DNA of 64,000 nt, taken from positions 186,001-250,000 of the forward strand of contig CANXME010002010.1 in the NCBI GenBank assembly GCA_948144175.1, read 5' to 3'. The DNA is from Closterium sp. NIES-65 (taxonomy: Eukaryota; Streptophyta; Zygnematophyceae; Desmidiales; Closteriaceae). Positions 11,399 to 21,700 of this stretch are shown piece after piece; positions within the stretch are counted from its first letter, which is position 1, and each line of letters begins with the position of its first letter. The notes below the pieces were generated by a model, which ran no database searches, was not told where the DNA came from, and saw only the letters and a program-made list of their open reading frames with translations. The position numbers and the translations under genes are program-made.

Positions 11399-11800
11399 GC
11401 AACAGCTTAGGCTGCCATTAGAACCAGCAGCAGCCGAGGCTGCCGCCAGAATCAGCAGCAGCTTAGGCTGCCGCCAGAACCAGCAGCACCTTAGACTGCC
11501 GCCAGAACCAGCAGCACCTTAGGCTGCCGCCAGAACCAGCAGCACCTTATGTTGCCGCCTGAACCAGCAGCACCTTAAGCTGCCGCCTGCAGCACCACCA
11601 GCAGCATCGGATGCTCGAAGCAGTACTAACAGCATCATAGACCACCCCCAGCAGAACCAGCAGCAGCTTAGGCTGCCTCAAGCAGCATCAGCAGCAGCAT
11701 AGGCTGCCCCTAGAAGAACCAGCAGCAGCATTGGCTGCCCTCAATAGCACCAGCAATAGCATATGCTGCCCCCAGCAGTACCAGCAGCAGCATAGGCTAT
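11399..11800 (+). repeat. 28-bp minisatellite (CAGCAGCACCTTAGGCTGCC-type)
   Basis: About ten or more units of roughly 28 bp, nearly perfect between about 11,455 and 11,575 and degenerate after that. They are built on GCAGCA and GGCTGCC. Stops are present in the frames checked, so it is not a coding repeat. Confidence 0.75.
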
Positions 11801-12239
11801 AGCCGGCAACTACTCCTAGCCGCTTTCCCACCGCGCTCAGTCGTCTCTAGCGCCTACTATATCGTGTGCTCGAGTCATGCAGCCGCAGCAGTAGGGTCAG
11901 CCGCAGCGACAGCAGCTACAGCACTCCCTGCAGTGGGGACCTGAGGGTTCTAGAAATACCGCTGCAGCAGCGACTCAGCCAGCAGTGGGCGCGACGTCGG
12001 TCCCTACGGGTACCGAATCCTGACTGGCCCATGTGCTTGCACTACCTGCTGGAGTCCTGACCACTCTGCGTCCCGCTGCTACCGTCGCCTCGACTACCTC
12101 CACCGTGAGCGTTCTGGTCCTCACGCTATTACACCGCAGTGGCCCACGCGTCTTCGCCAGTGCACTAATGCACCAGTTGAGTCTCACCTACCTAGTCTAG
12201 CACCTTTCCCGGTTGCACAAGTAGAGACATCTGTTTCCA
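11801..12239 (+). other. Unassigned sequence before the first readable Cop1-b coding block
   Basis: The position matches the gag region of family 1, and short Gln-rich stretches (CAGCAGCGACTCAGCC near 11,955) can be seen. I could not align it to the gag of Cop1-c or Cop1-d. Either a badly decayed gag or unrelated DNA. Confidence 0.35.
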
Positions 12240-15200
12240 ACCTTGGCGCGTGTATAGTTTCAAGTCCAGGTGCCTCTCCCGTGTCCGACAGCTCCTTCTG
12301 GGTTCCTCACAGGTTACCACACCCCCTCGTTCACGAGGAACCTGGTGGGTGTAGGTCACCTCCACGACCTAGGTGTAGTCACTGCTTTTCCACCGGATGA
12401 GCATGTTGCCTCCTGCACAGTTGGTTCCACTCAGGCGCTTCTGGTCACTTTCCATAAGGAGCTGGGCTCTCGTCTATACTCACTACACACTGGGTCCCAC
12501 CACATAGGGTTGGGTCAGGTCAGATCAGGTCAGGTAGCTGCTGTGTCGTGCGACTTCGGTTCGTCACCCACCCGTCGGTCCTCTGGCACCACCGTCTAGG
12601 TCACCCGTCATTCCCACGCCTCAATAGGATGGTACGTCACCGTCTGGTCTCAAGTCTCCAAGAATCGCTTGCCCCGCTTCCTTGCTTGCCTTGGCCGCCG
12701 TGCACTCCTTGCGTTGAGGGTCGGCAGCACGCTACCCCTCACTCCTTCTCGTTCCCCCCCACCATGGCTCACCTCCAGACCCTGCACTTGAATGTCTAGG
12801 GCCCCTCCCCGGTCCTTGGCCCACGTCAAGAGTGCTAGTTCCTGATTGTGGTGGACGACTACTCCTGCTACACCATGGTTTTCCCTTTGCGACGGAAGGT
12901 CGACGTGCCTACCGTCCTTGAGCCGTGGCTACTAGTGAGAGGTGGTGCCTAGGGCCTCTGTGGGCTTTGCCTACACTCGGACCGTTGTGGTGAGTTCTCT
13001 TCCACTCGCCTGGAGACTTTTTGTCAGGGTTGGGGGATCATTCAGTATTACACGCTTAGATTTGCCGCAGCTAAACGGAGTAGCCAAGCAACGCGTTCGC
13101 CTGGTCATGGAGGTTGCCCGGACCTCCACGTGCCATGCCGGTGCCCCCCAGTTTTTATGGCCTTAGGCAGTCCGCTACGCTGCGCACCGGCTGAACCTGT
13201 GGCCTTGGCCACGGGTGATGCCGGTCTCCCTTTGGACAGGTTTTCCGGGCGTAGCAGCTGACAACCGCGTCTGGTGTTTTGTTTCTCACGTTCAGGCCCC
13301 TGGCGCAAACAAGTTGTCTGCACGCATTCGTGCCTACACCATTCTTGGCTTCCCTTTGGACGCCTTTGGCTGGTTGTTCCACGATCCGGTCACCCACCAA
13401 TTCTCCGCTTCTCTGGAAGCCACGTTCGACGAGTCTGTCTGTTACTACAAGAGTCGCCCCCACCGAGGTACTGAGGTCTTTTCCACCCCGCTGGTCCTCA
13501 CCCTTGAGCCCCCTGGTCGCCCCAATCGCCCCGATAGCCTCTCTCCCCCCCCCCCCCCCCCCACCCGCCATCCCTTCGCGTCCTGCACCGTCACGTGTGT
13601 CGCACATCACTCTGCAGTTGTCTCCCCCGCAGCGTCCAGTCCCTGTCGTGTCTGGGTATGAGGGAGGTGCAGTTATGGAGGGTGAGGGTACCAGGGCTGC
13701 TGGAGCTGGTGGTGTCGGCTCTGGGGATGCAAGGGGTGGGGGCGTGGAATTCACTCACGTGGAGGACACAACAGCCTCGAGTCGGCGACCTCGCCCCACG
13801 TCACCCCCTGGCTTCCCGTCCGTCACGCAGTTCCCTCCTCGTTCTTCTCTGCGGCTTGTTGCTGCGGAGCCTTGGGGTGTTCTTTCAGGAGATACTGGAG
13901 GCACCGGGGGTGTTGGTGGTGGAGGTGCTGGTTCGGGGGGTGCTGGAGCTAGAGGCACTGGTATTGTGGCGCCTATTCCACGCACTATACATTACCTGAC
14001 CCGTGAGAAGCATAACTTCCGGTTGGAGAGGGAGGAGAGGGAGCGGTTTGAGAGGGCACAGCAGCTGCTGCTGGTGCTGCTCCAGCAGCAGCAGTAGGAG
14101 CAGTCTCAGTCGTAGCGTCTGGAAAGGGTAGAGGAGGAGCCACAATCACTATAGGAGAGAGTAGAGAGGAGTCACAGCTATAGCAGGAGAGAGCATAGGA
14201 GGGGTCATGACAGCAGTAATAGATGCAGTTGCAGCCACAGTAAGAGAGAGTAGAGGAAGAGTCGCGACTACAGCAATAGGTGCAGTTGCAGTCACAATAG
14301 GAGAGAGAAGAGGAGGAGTTATGGACGCAGCAGGAGAGGGTAGAGCAGGAGTCCCGCCCGTAGCAGCAGGTGCAGGTGCAGACACAACAGGAGAGAGAAT
14401 AGAGGAGGGGTCACGACCGCAGAAAAAGTGGGTAGCGTAGGAGGGCCGGCCGCAGCACGAGGCGCAACTACAGCCGCAGCAGGAGAGGGCAGAGGAGGAG
14501 CCACAGGAGCAGCAGTAGGGGCAGTTGTTGTCGCAATAGACGCCAGAGGAGGCAGAGTAGCAGCAACTGCGTGACTTGCCCTACCCTGCACCTGCACACT
14601 TGGTTCGTGGTCCCCTACTGTCCCCTTCTGTTCTCCTTGTAGAGTCCCTTTCCTCGTCTGGAGACTCATTACCGTGCGGATGGACCGTTTCACCTTGTTC
14701 TCTGCTCTCGTTTCCCGCCTCCTCCTGTCCTTTCACAGTCTCTTGAGTTGTCCCTCACTGTGTTTCACGACTCGTTGTCCGACTACCTCCATGCCTCCCG
14801 TCCTATCGTCTCTCGTGTTCTGTCCGCATTGATCACTCACCCGAGTGCCACCCGTTGTCTGTCTCGGCTCCTGTTACCACTGTCGCTGGCTTTGCCTCAT
14901 CCCACCGCCTTGACTACGCCGCACACCTGGTGAGTGGCTTTACTAGTTCTTCGTCCTCTAGGGGTGCTCATGTCTTTCCCCCAGAGGCCCTCGAAGATAG
15001 GCAGTTCGAGCTTGGTTTCCTTGCGGACGCTGTTCCTCATCTCTGCGCCATGCTGCTTGCCCGTGAGGGGGATCTAGACGCCCTTGACATCCCGATCCCT
15101 CGCACTCGTGCCAAGGCGGTTTTGAGACCCTGTGCTTCGTACTAGATAGCTGCAAAGGAGGTAGAGATGGCATCTTATAGGTCCACAAGCACCTATGTCA

Positions 15201-15462
15201 ACACAGTCCTACCACCTGGGGCGAACGCATCAGTGGCATGTAGCTGTACAAGATAAAGCGGCCGCCTGGATCACCAACGGTATTCAAGGCGCGCGCTATA
15301 TAGCGAGAGGCTTGAATCAGCGCGCACTAGCCTCAATGAAGGAGGAACTGCAGAGGAGACACACTTGCACTAACCTTGCTGAGTTGCAGCGCTACCTTGG
15401 CCTGTACATCACCAGGGACAGGGCAGCTCGCACCATTATGTTGACACTGTCGCATATGGTCA
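12240..15462 (+). pseudogene. Cop1-b protease tail, integrase, linker and RT start, heavily mutated
   Basis: Readable pieces: protease tail (SFTRNLVGVGHLHDLGV, about 12,318); integrase zinc-binding part (LWHHRLGHPSFPRL, about 12,587, and CTPCVEG, about 12,700); integrase core (VVDDYSCYTMVFPL, about 12,850, and LNGVAKQRVRLVMEVARTS, about 13,070); the QDV-like ATFDESVCYY segment (about 13,420); a G/V-rich and AGCAGGAG-rich linker (13,670-14,560); linker C-terminus (14,855-15,145); RT start (15,150-15,320). Near 15,322 the RT jumps from KARYIARGLNQ straight to MKEELQRRHTCTNLAEL. About 170 codons including YVDD are therefore lost. Many stops and frameshifts. Confidence 0.85.
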
Positions 15463-15600
15463 TGTCAGAATCCCAACCACTAGACCATTGGGATAAAAGG
15501 GCTTGTTAAGTAGCGGGTCAGTGCGCCCATAACCCCCCAGGCCAACGTGCCTGTAACCCTTCCCTAGGATCAATCGGGGATCACCAGTGGACCTCTGAAA
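15463..15600 (-). repeat. 3' terminal repeat of the TRIM
   Basis: 138 bp, matching 15,670-15,807 except near its outer base pair (TTTCAG for TGTCAG at the start on the minus strand). Confidence 0.9.
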
Positions 15601-15631
15601 CCCCCCCGCACTGGGATGCCCGAAGTGCATA

Positions 15632-15700
15632 CACCAGGATTCGAACCCGAGACCTTCGCTCTGATACCATGTCAGAATCCCAACCACTAGACCATTGGGA
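15632..15700 (-). promoter_or_regulatory. tRNA-like A box and B box across the TRIM LTR-PBS junction
   Basis: On the minus strand an A-box-like TGGTCTAGTGG (near 15,683-15,693) is followed about 40 bases later by GGTTCGAATCC (near 15,637-15,647), a perfect B box. Between them TCTGA/TCAGA can pair around a 7-base loop where a tRNA anticodon arm would be. A 5-bp T-arm-like stem with a TTCGAAT loop can form. No acceptor stem is evident, so this is a tRNA-like pol III promoter rather than a functional tRNA gene. Transcription is inferred. Confidence 0.6.
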
Positions 15701-15807
15701 TAAAAGGGCTTGTTAAGTAGCGGGTCAGTGCGCCCATAACCCCCCAGGCCAACGTGCCTGTAACCCTTCCCTAGGATCAATCGGGGATCACCAGTGGACC
15801 TCTGACA
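15670..15807 (-). repeat. 5' terminal repeat of the TRIM
   Basis: 138 bp, minus-strand ends TGTCAG and CTGACA. Its last 30 bases on the minus strand contain TGGTCTAGTGGTT, a good match to a polymerase III A box. Confidence 0.9.
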
Positions 15808-15821
15808 GGTCAAGCAGATCC

Positions 15822-15929
15822 TTGTGTAGGCTATAGTGGGGTATCCCATAGGGGGTACAACCCAATTAGGGTTTCCTATTTGTACTCACTTCGTTCATAG
15901 TCATTTCATTCCTCGTTCTAACTTTCTCA
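15822..15929 (+). repeat. 5' LTR of Cop1-c, lacking its outer 25 bp
   Basis: Starts inside the LTR at TTGTGTAGGCTATAGTGGGG and ends TTTCTCA before the PBS. One difference (T/C near the end) from 23,040-23,147. Confidence 0.88.
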
Positions 15930-15943
15930 TGGTATCAAGCAGG
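15930..15943 (+). other. Primer binding site of Cop1-c
   Basis: TGGTATCAAGCAGG directly follows the LTR. It matches the plant copia initiator-Met site TGGTATCAGAGC at its first eight bases and approximately thereafter. Confidence 0.75.
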
Positions 15944-16029
15944 TTCCCCCGTGGGAACTGTGCTTAGGGCCCACCACATCGAACTTTTTTTTCTGCCCGG
16001 AGCGCGCTCCGGGCCCTTTCTCTTACTTT

Positions 16030-16750
16030 TTTTCGATCTGCCCTAACGGCCCCTCGACGCCCGCGTGCCGCCCTTAGACGCCCACGCGCCGCCCGTCCTG
16101 GCCCCTAGACGCCCGCGCGCCGCCCTGAGACGCTCGCGCGCCGCCCGTCCGGGCCCCTAGACACCTGCGCGCCGCCCGTCCAGGCCCCGCGCCGCCCGCG
16201 CGCTGCCCTTCGAGCCCGCGCGCCGCCCGTCCAGGCCCCACGCTGCCCGCGCGCTGCCCTTAGTGCCCGCGAACCGCCCGTCTCGGCCCCCCCTAGACGC
16301 CCGCGCGCTGCCCGCCAGGCCCCTCGACGCCGTGCGCCGCCCGATCCGGCCCCACGCCACCCGTGCGCCACCCGTCCCGGCCGCGCACACCCGTCCCGGC
16401 CCCTCGTCGCCCGTGCGTAGCCCGTCCCGGCCCCGCTCCCAGCCGCCCGTGCGTCACCCGTCCCGGCCCCGCTCCCAGCCGCCCTTGTGCCACCCGTCCC
16501 GGCCCCGCTCCCAGCCGCCCGTGCGCTACCCGTCCCGGCCCAGCTCCCGGCCACCCGTGCACCACCCGTCCCTGCCGTGAGCCACCGGCCCGAGCCGCCT
16601 GCGCAGCTGTGGAGCCGAGCCGCCGGAGCCGCCTGTGCCGCTGACCGCCCGAGCCGCCCCAGCCGCCCGAGTCGCCCGAGCCGCCCCTGCCGCCCGAGCC
16701 GCCCGAGCCGCCCGAGCCGCCCGAGCCACCTGAGGAGCCGAGCCGATGGT
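16030..16750 (+). repeat. C-rich leader repeats of Cop1-c
   Basis: The leader consists of degenerate units built on CGCCCGTCCCGGCCCC (about 16,060-16,580) and then GCCGCCCGA units (about 16,610-16,740). It lies between PBS and the gag start. No conserved protein is encoded. Cop1-d has a leader of the same style but different unit sequence. Confidence 0.85.
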
Positions 16751-16852
16751 GCCGACGTGCTGCTGTTGCTGCTGGGCCAGCCGAGCTGCCGTGTAAGCTG
16801 TGCTGCTGTGCTGCCCGACCCGTCCTGTCTGGTGAGACCGCCGGCTGCAGTC

Positions 16853-18763
16853 ATGGCTACCCCTAGTGTCCTAGCTTTTGACGCTGAGGGTCGTGCCATT
16901 GACTTTGAGGTCTGGGTCGACGACCTGCAGCTGTTCTTGTAGTGCGATAGGGTAGACGACCTTTCTCTCTTTGACCTTACCTCTGGCGCCGTCCCTGCCC
17001 CTGCTGCTGATGCTGACCCCACTGTTCGCTCCAAGTGGGCCACACGCGATGCTGCTGCACGTCTTGCTGTGCGTCGCCACCTGCCTACCGCTGAGCGTGC
17101 ACACTTTAGTCAGTACAAGAGTGCCCAGACCTTGTGCGACGCTGTAGTTGCGCGCTACTCCTCCCCTGCCACTGCTGCACTGAGCCGCCTCATGCTCCCC
17201 TTCCTCTTCCCTGACCTCGCCGCCTTTCCCACTGTCGCTGATCTCATTACGCACCTCCGCACTAGTGACACCCGCTACCGCGCTGCGCTTCCTGCTGACT
17301 TCTGCGCCAAGAACCCCCCCCCCATGTACATCACTCTCTACTTTCTAGTCACTCGCCTCCCTGACTCCCTTCGTGTAGTCCGGGACCACTTCCTCGCGGT
17401 CTGTCCCACCACTCTCACAGTCGACAGCCTCGAGAAGGCCCGCTTAGCGGCGGAGAAGAGCATCGTCGCTGTAGGAGCCTCTCGAGGTGACCCCCGCGCC
17501 CCCATCTTTGAGGGGTGTTCTCCTTCCCCTCTCTTGCCCTCTGTCGCCTCTGCTGCTGCAGCCGACCTCGTTGGTCTTGAGTCGGTCGGTGCGGCGTCTG
17601 CCCCTAGCGGGAGACGCCGCTCTGGCAAGGGCAAGGGGGGCAAGGGAGCGGGTGGGGCCAGCGGGGGCGGTGGAGGTGGAGGTGGAGGCGGCGGAGGGAG
17701 TGGGGGTGGCGGTGGAGGTGGTGGCGGGGGTGGGGGTGCTAGTGGCGGCAGTGGAGGCGGGGGTGGCGGCGGCAGTGGCGGTGGGAGCGGAGGTGGCGGA
17801 GGCGGCGGCGGTGGAGGCGGCGGCGGTGGAGGCGGAGGCGGGGGTGGCGGTGGTGGAGGTGGTCGGAGTGGCGCTTCGCAGCGGAGCAGCACTATGGGTG
17901 GTCAGCGCCAGCAGCAGCAGCAGCAGCGTTCTCGCGACGTCCCCACCCCTCAGCAGCTCCGTGAGTGGTACACGCAGCGTCAGCGCGGTGGGGGTTTTGG
18001 TCCCTGCACCTACGTACTCCGCACTGGCGACCGCGCTGGAGAGCAGTGTGGGGGTACCCACACCGCCCAGCGCTGCTTTGGTCGCCTGACGGACGCTTGG
18101 CGCCAGCAGTTCCCGGAGGCCGCAGAGATCCCCCGCTGGGGAGAGCTGTCTAGGGCTGGTGTCGCTATCTTTGATCTTGATTTTGATGCTATCCTTGCTG
18201 CCATGTATGTTGTGACCATTAGTGATGAGGGTGACTGCTACCGGTGTTTCCCGCCCGACCCGGGCATTGGTACTACTGCTCTAGGTGCTTGTGAGGCTAC
18301 TGCTCTAGGTGCCAGTGCGTCTGTGCTCTCAGGTGCTGGTGAGGCTGCTCTCTCAGGTACTAGTGAGTCTGCGCTCTCAGGTACTATGTCGGCTTCGGCC
18401 TCCCACACCTTCACACTTGACTCTGGAGCGTCTCGCTCCTTCTTTCGGGACCGCACCACACTCACGCCGCTTAGTCGGCCGGTTGCGGTGTCCCTGGCTG
18501 ACCCCTCTGGGGCTCTTGTCCTGTCTCACTTCTCCACAGTCCTCCCGTGTCCGGCGGCTCCCTCTGGCACCCTGTCTGGTCTCTACCTCCCCTCGTTCTC
18601 TACGAACTTGGTGAGTGGTGCTGACCTACAGGATGTGGGAGTCCACCAGTTCCCCCCCGCTCGTCAGCGAGTGACGCACTGCACAGAGGCTAGCACAGGT
18701 CGTCACCTGGCTACGTTTACACGTCAGCCAGGGTCGAGCTGCAGCGTCCAGGTCTGGTCCTGA
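16853..18763 (+). pseudogene. Cop1-c gag and protease, one TAG and a 3' frameshift
   Basis: The start ATPSVLAFDAEGRAIDFEVW aligns with the Cop1-d gag start at 60,018. TAG at 16,940-16,942 replaces a Gln codon in Cop1-d. The capsid domain follows (FSQYKSAQTLCDAVVARYSS; FPTVADLITHLRTSD; VTRLPDSLRVVRD). A roughly 100-residue Gly run (about 17,656-17,870) leads to a conserved Cys/His block, CTYVLRTGDRAGEQC, then CGGTH and QRC, in place of a CCHC knuckle. The protease motif LDSGASRSFF is at about 18,418-18,447. The frame stops at 18,763, where about 30 bp present in Cop1-d are missing. Confidence 0.92.
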
Positions 18764-21700
18764 GTCTGCCCCCTGTTCGTGTCGTCGCCTGTCTCACGAG
18801 ACTCTCCTCTGGCACCACCGCCTGGGTCACCCCTCTCTGCTTCGGCTCAGAGGCATGGCCTCCCGTCTTCTTGTGTCTGGTCTTCCCCGGTCCCTCCCTC
18901 CCCTTCCTCAGGGCCCTGGCCCTACCTGTGTCCCCTGTGTCGAGGGACGCCAGCGTGTTGCCCCTCACTCCTCCCAGTTTCCTCCGACAGAGGCTCCGTT
19001 GCAAACGCTTCACATGGACGTGTGGGGCCCTGCCCGCGTCCGTGGACTCGGTCACGAGCGCTACTTCCTGTTGGTGGTTGACGACTACTCGCGTTACACC
19101 ACAGTCTTCCCCTTGCGCAGCAAGGGTGATGTCACTGAGGTGCTGATCGACTGGATCCGCGCAGCTCGTCTCCAGCTCAGGCAGAGCTTTGGCTCGGACT
19201 TTCCTGTGTTGCGTCTGCACTCGGACAGAGGCGGGGAGTTCTCCTCTGGCCTTCTGCGTGCCTACTGTCGTGCGCGAGGCATCCGTCAGACCTTCACGCT
19301 TCCAGACTCACCGCAGCAAAATGGGATTGCAGAGCGCCGCATTGGCATGGTCATGGACGTCGCTCATATGTCTATGATGCATGCGGCTGCCCCCCATTTT
19401 CTGTGGCCGTTTGCGGTCAGGTACGCGGCGCATCAGATCAACCTCCACCCCAGGGTCTCCAGGCCGGAGACCTCCCCAGCCCTGCTGTGGACGGGGAAGG
19501 TTGGCGATGCGTTGGCGTTCCGGGTCTGGGGATCTCGGGCGTTTGTCCGCGACTTGTCTGCGGACAAGCTGTCCCCTCGCGCTGCTCCCTGCGTCTTCCT
19601 GGGGTTCCCCCCCGACGCCCCTGGGTGGCAGTTCTACCACCCCACCTCTCGCCGTGTTCTGTCCTCCCAGGACGTCACGTTCGACGAGTCGGTACCCTAC
19701 TACCGCCTCTTCCCCTACCGCACTCCGTCCCTCCCCCCACCCCCGCTCTTCTTGGTACCAGGTCCCCCCCCGGTAGACCCCCTTCCCCCTCAGGGTCCTG
19801 CCCCTTCAGGTGTGTCCCAGGTAGACGCGGTCAAGCCTGTCGAGGTCACTGGTGACTCTGGTGCTGCTGTGCGTGCTGAGCCTAGGGGTGCTGTGCCTGG
19901 GGGTGCTGAGCCTGGGGGTGCAGAGCTTGGGGGTGCGGAGTCTGGGGGTGCTGAGCCTGGGGGTGCTGAGCCTGGGGGTGCTGAGCCTGGGGATGCTGAG
20001 CCTGGGGTTGCTGAGCCAGGGGGTGCTGAGCCTGGGGGTGCTGAGCCTGGGGGTACTCAGACTGGAGGTGCTACGCCTGGAGGTGCTTTGCACGAGGGTC
20101 CTGAGCCTGGAGGTTCTTCGCCTGGAGGTTCTTCGCCTGGAGGTTCTCTGCCTGCTTCGTCTCGCCGAGAGCCACTCTCCCCACAGGAGCTGTGTGAGTG
20201 GTTTGCCTGGCGCTGGAGGCGTGCTGCTGGTGCTGGAGGTTCTTCGGCTGCTGAGGGTGCTGCTGCCGCGCGTCCCGCAGGTGCTCGTACTGGGAGCACT
20301 GGAGCTGCTGGGCCTGCAGGTTCTACTGGAGCTGGTGCTGCTGAGCGTGTTGGCGCTGAGACTACCACTGGTCGTCCGACTGGCAGTGCTCGTGGTGCTG
20401 TTGGAGGTTCTGGGGCTGCTGGAGGTGCTGCTGGGGGTTCTGGAGCTACTGGAGGTGCTGCTGGAGGTGCTGCTGGAGCGGGTACCCCTGCTGGGGGTAC
20501 TGGTGCTGTCCCTGCTGTTTCTAGCGTCGCCACGCGGCCCCGACCGTACTTCGTTCCACTCCTGCAGCAGGTTCTTGGTCTTACACCTTCTCCTGGTCCT
20601 CCTCCTCCTCCCTTAGAGGGTCCACAGCCTGTCCAGTCACAGTCACAGCTACAGCCTGCCTCCCCTTTGCCTGCTCCTTCTCCCTACGCTGGTCCGACTG
20701 GAGGTCTTACAGAGCGTCGTGAGCCTGCGTCTCGTCCTGCGTCGCCTGTTCGTGCTGCACACACTAGTGGTCGCGGTTCGCGTCAGCGTCCTCCTCCTGT
20801 CCCTGGCACGCACAGGATGTCTCAGCGTCCGTCTACTGCTCCTCTGCGTGCCCCTTTGCCTTCTCCTCCTGCTTCCTCTCTTCCTGCTCTTGCCGACCCG
20901 GAGTCGGACTCTCTTCGTGCTGCCAGTCCTACTGTCACGCGTCTCCTTGCTACTGCCGTCACTGACCCTTCTTTCGAGTCTTCTGCTGCGTCTGCCCTTG
21001 TTACTGAGCTCGTCGACTTTGCTGCGCGCTGTCGTCTAGACTACGCTGCTAGTCTTGTCGCTGAGTCTGAGTCTACCTGTCCTCCGTCCGTCGGGGGTGA
21101 GTGTGCCCTTGGCACGGACGTCCTTGAGGACAGGCAGGAGGAGTTGCAATGTCTGGCCGCCGCTTCACCTCATCTCGCATCTGTACTGCTCACCCCTGAG
21201 GGAGACCCGGATTCACTAGACATCCCGACTCCGCGCTCTTATGCGGAGGCGATAGAGGGTCCCTGCTCCTCTCAGTGGTAGGCAGCTATGGATGCAGAGA
21301 TGGCTTCCTGGAAGTCCACAGGCACCTACGTTGACGCTGTTCCCCCTCCTGGGGCGAACATCGTCAGTGGCATGTGGATCTTCAGGGTGAAGCGGCCGCC
21401 GGGTTCTCCGCCTGTTTTCAAGGCGCGTTACGTGGCTCGTGGCTTCAGTCAGCAGCAGGGAGTTGACTACTTTCAGACCTTCTCCCCCACCCCAAAGATG
21501 ACCACTCTTCGGGTACTGCTGCACGTTGCTGCTCACCGTGACTACGAGCTGCACTCTCTCGACTTCACCACTGCTTTCTTGCAGGGCAGCCTGCACGAGG
21601 AGATCTGGCTGCGTCGCCCACCTGGCTTCACTGGGTCTTTCCCTCCTGGTACCCAGTGGAGTCTCCGGCGTCCAGTCTACAGTCTCCGCCAGGCGCCGCG

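Larger units (their letters stand above)
15458..15812 (-). mobile_element. TRIM/SMART-like miniature LTR retrotransposon with GGTCA target duplication
   Basis: Two 138-bp direct repeats (15,463-15,600 and 15,670-15,807) flank 69 bp. Read on the minus strand each repeat runs TGTCAGAGG...ATTCTGACA, with TG/CA ends and short terminal inverted repeats. The second copy has TT instead of TG at its start. The first repeat is followed at once by TGGTATCAGAGC (plus 15,658-15,669), the perfect initiator-Met primer binding site of plant copia elements. The second is preceded by GCGGGGGGGTT, a polypurine tract. GGTCA occurs at both 15,458-15,462 and 15,808-15,812. With no coding capacity and 345 bp in total, this is a terminal-repeat retrotransposon in miniature, inserted in the RT of Cop1-b. 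Confidence 0.9.

Noticed and set aside
15632-15700. A functional tRNA gene on the minus strand
   Set aside because: A and B boxes and two arms are present, but the acceptor stem halves do not pair and the anticodon loop lacks the usual T33 and purine 37; it lies within the TRIM.
15460-15849. 129-codon minus-strand frame with an internal duplicated peptide
   Set aside because: The duplicated peptide is simply the TRIM's two 138-bp terminal repeats read through; no start context or homology.
17338-17892. Poly-Pro protein on the minus strand (also 60,503-61,027)
   Set aside because: Antisense of the Gly-rich Gag region of Cop1-c and Cop1-d.
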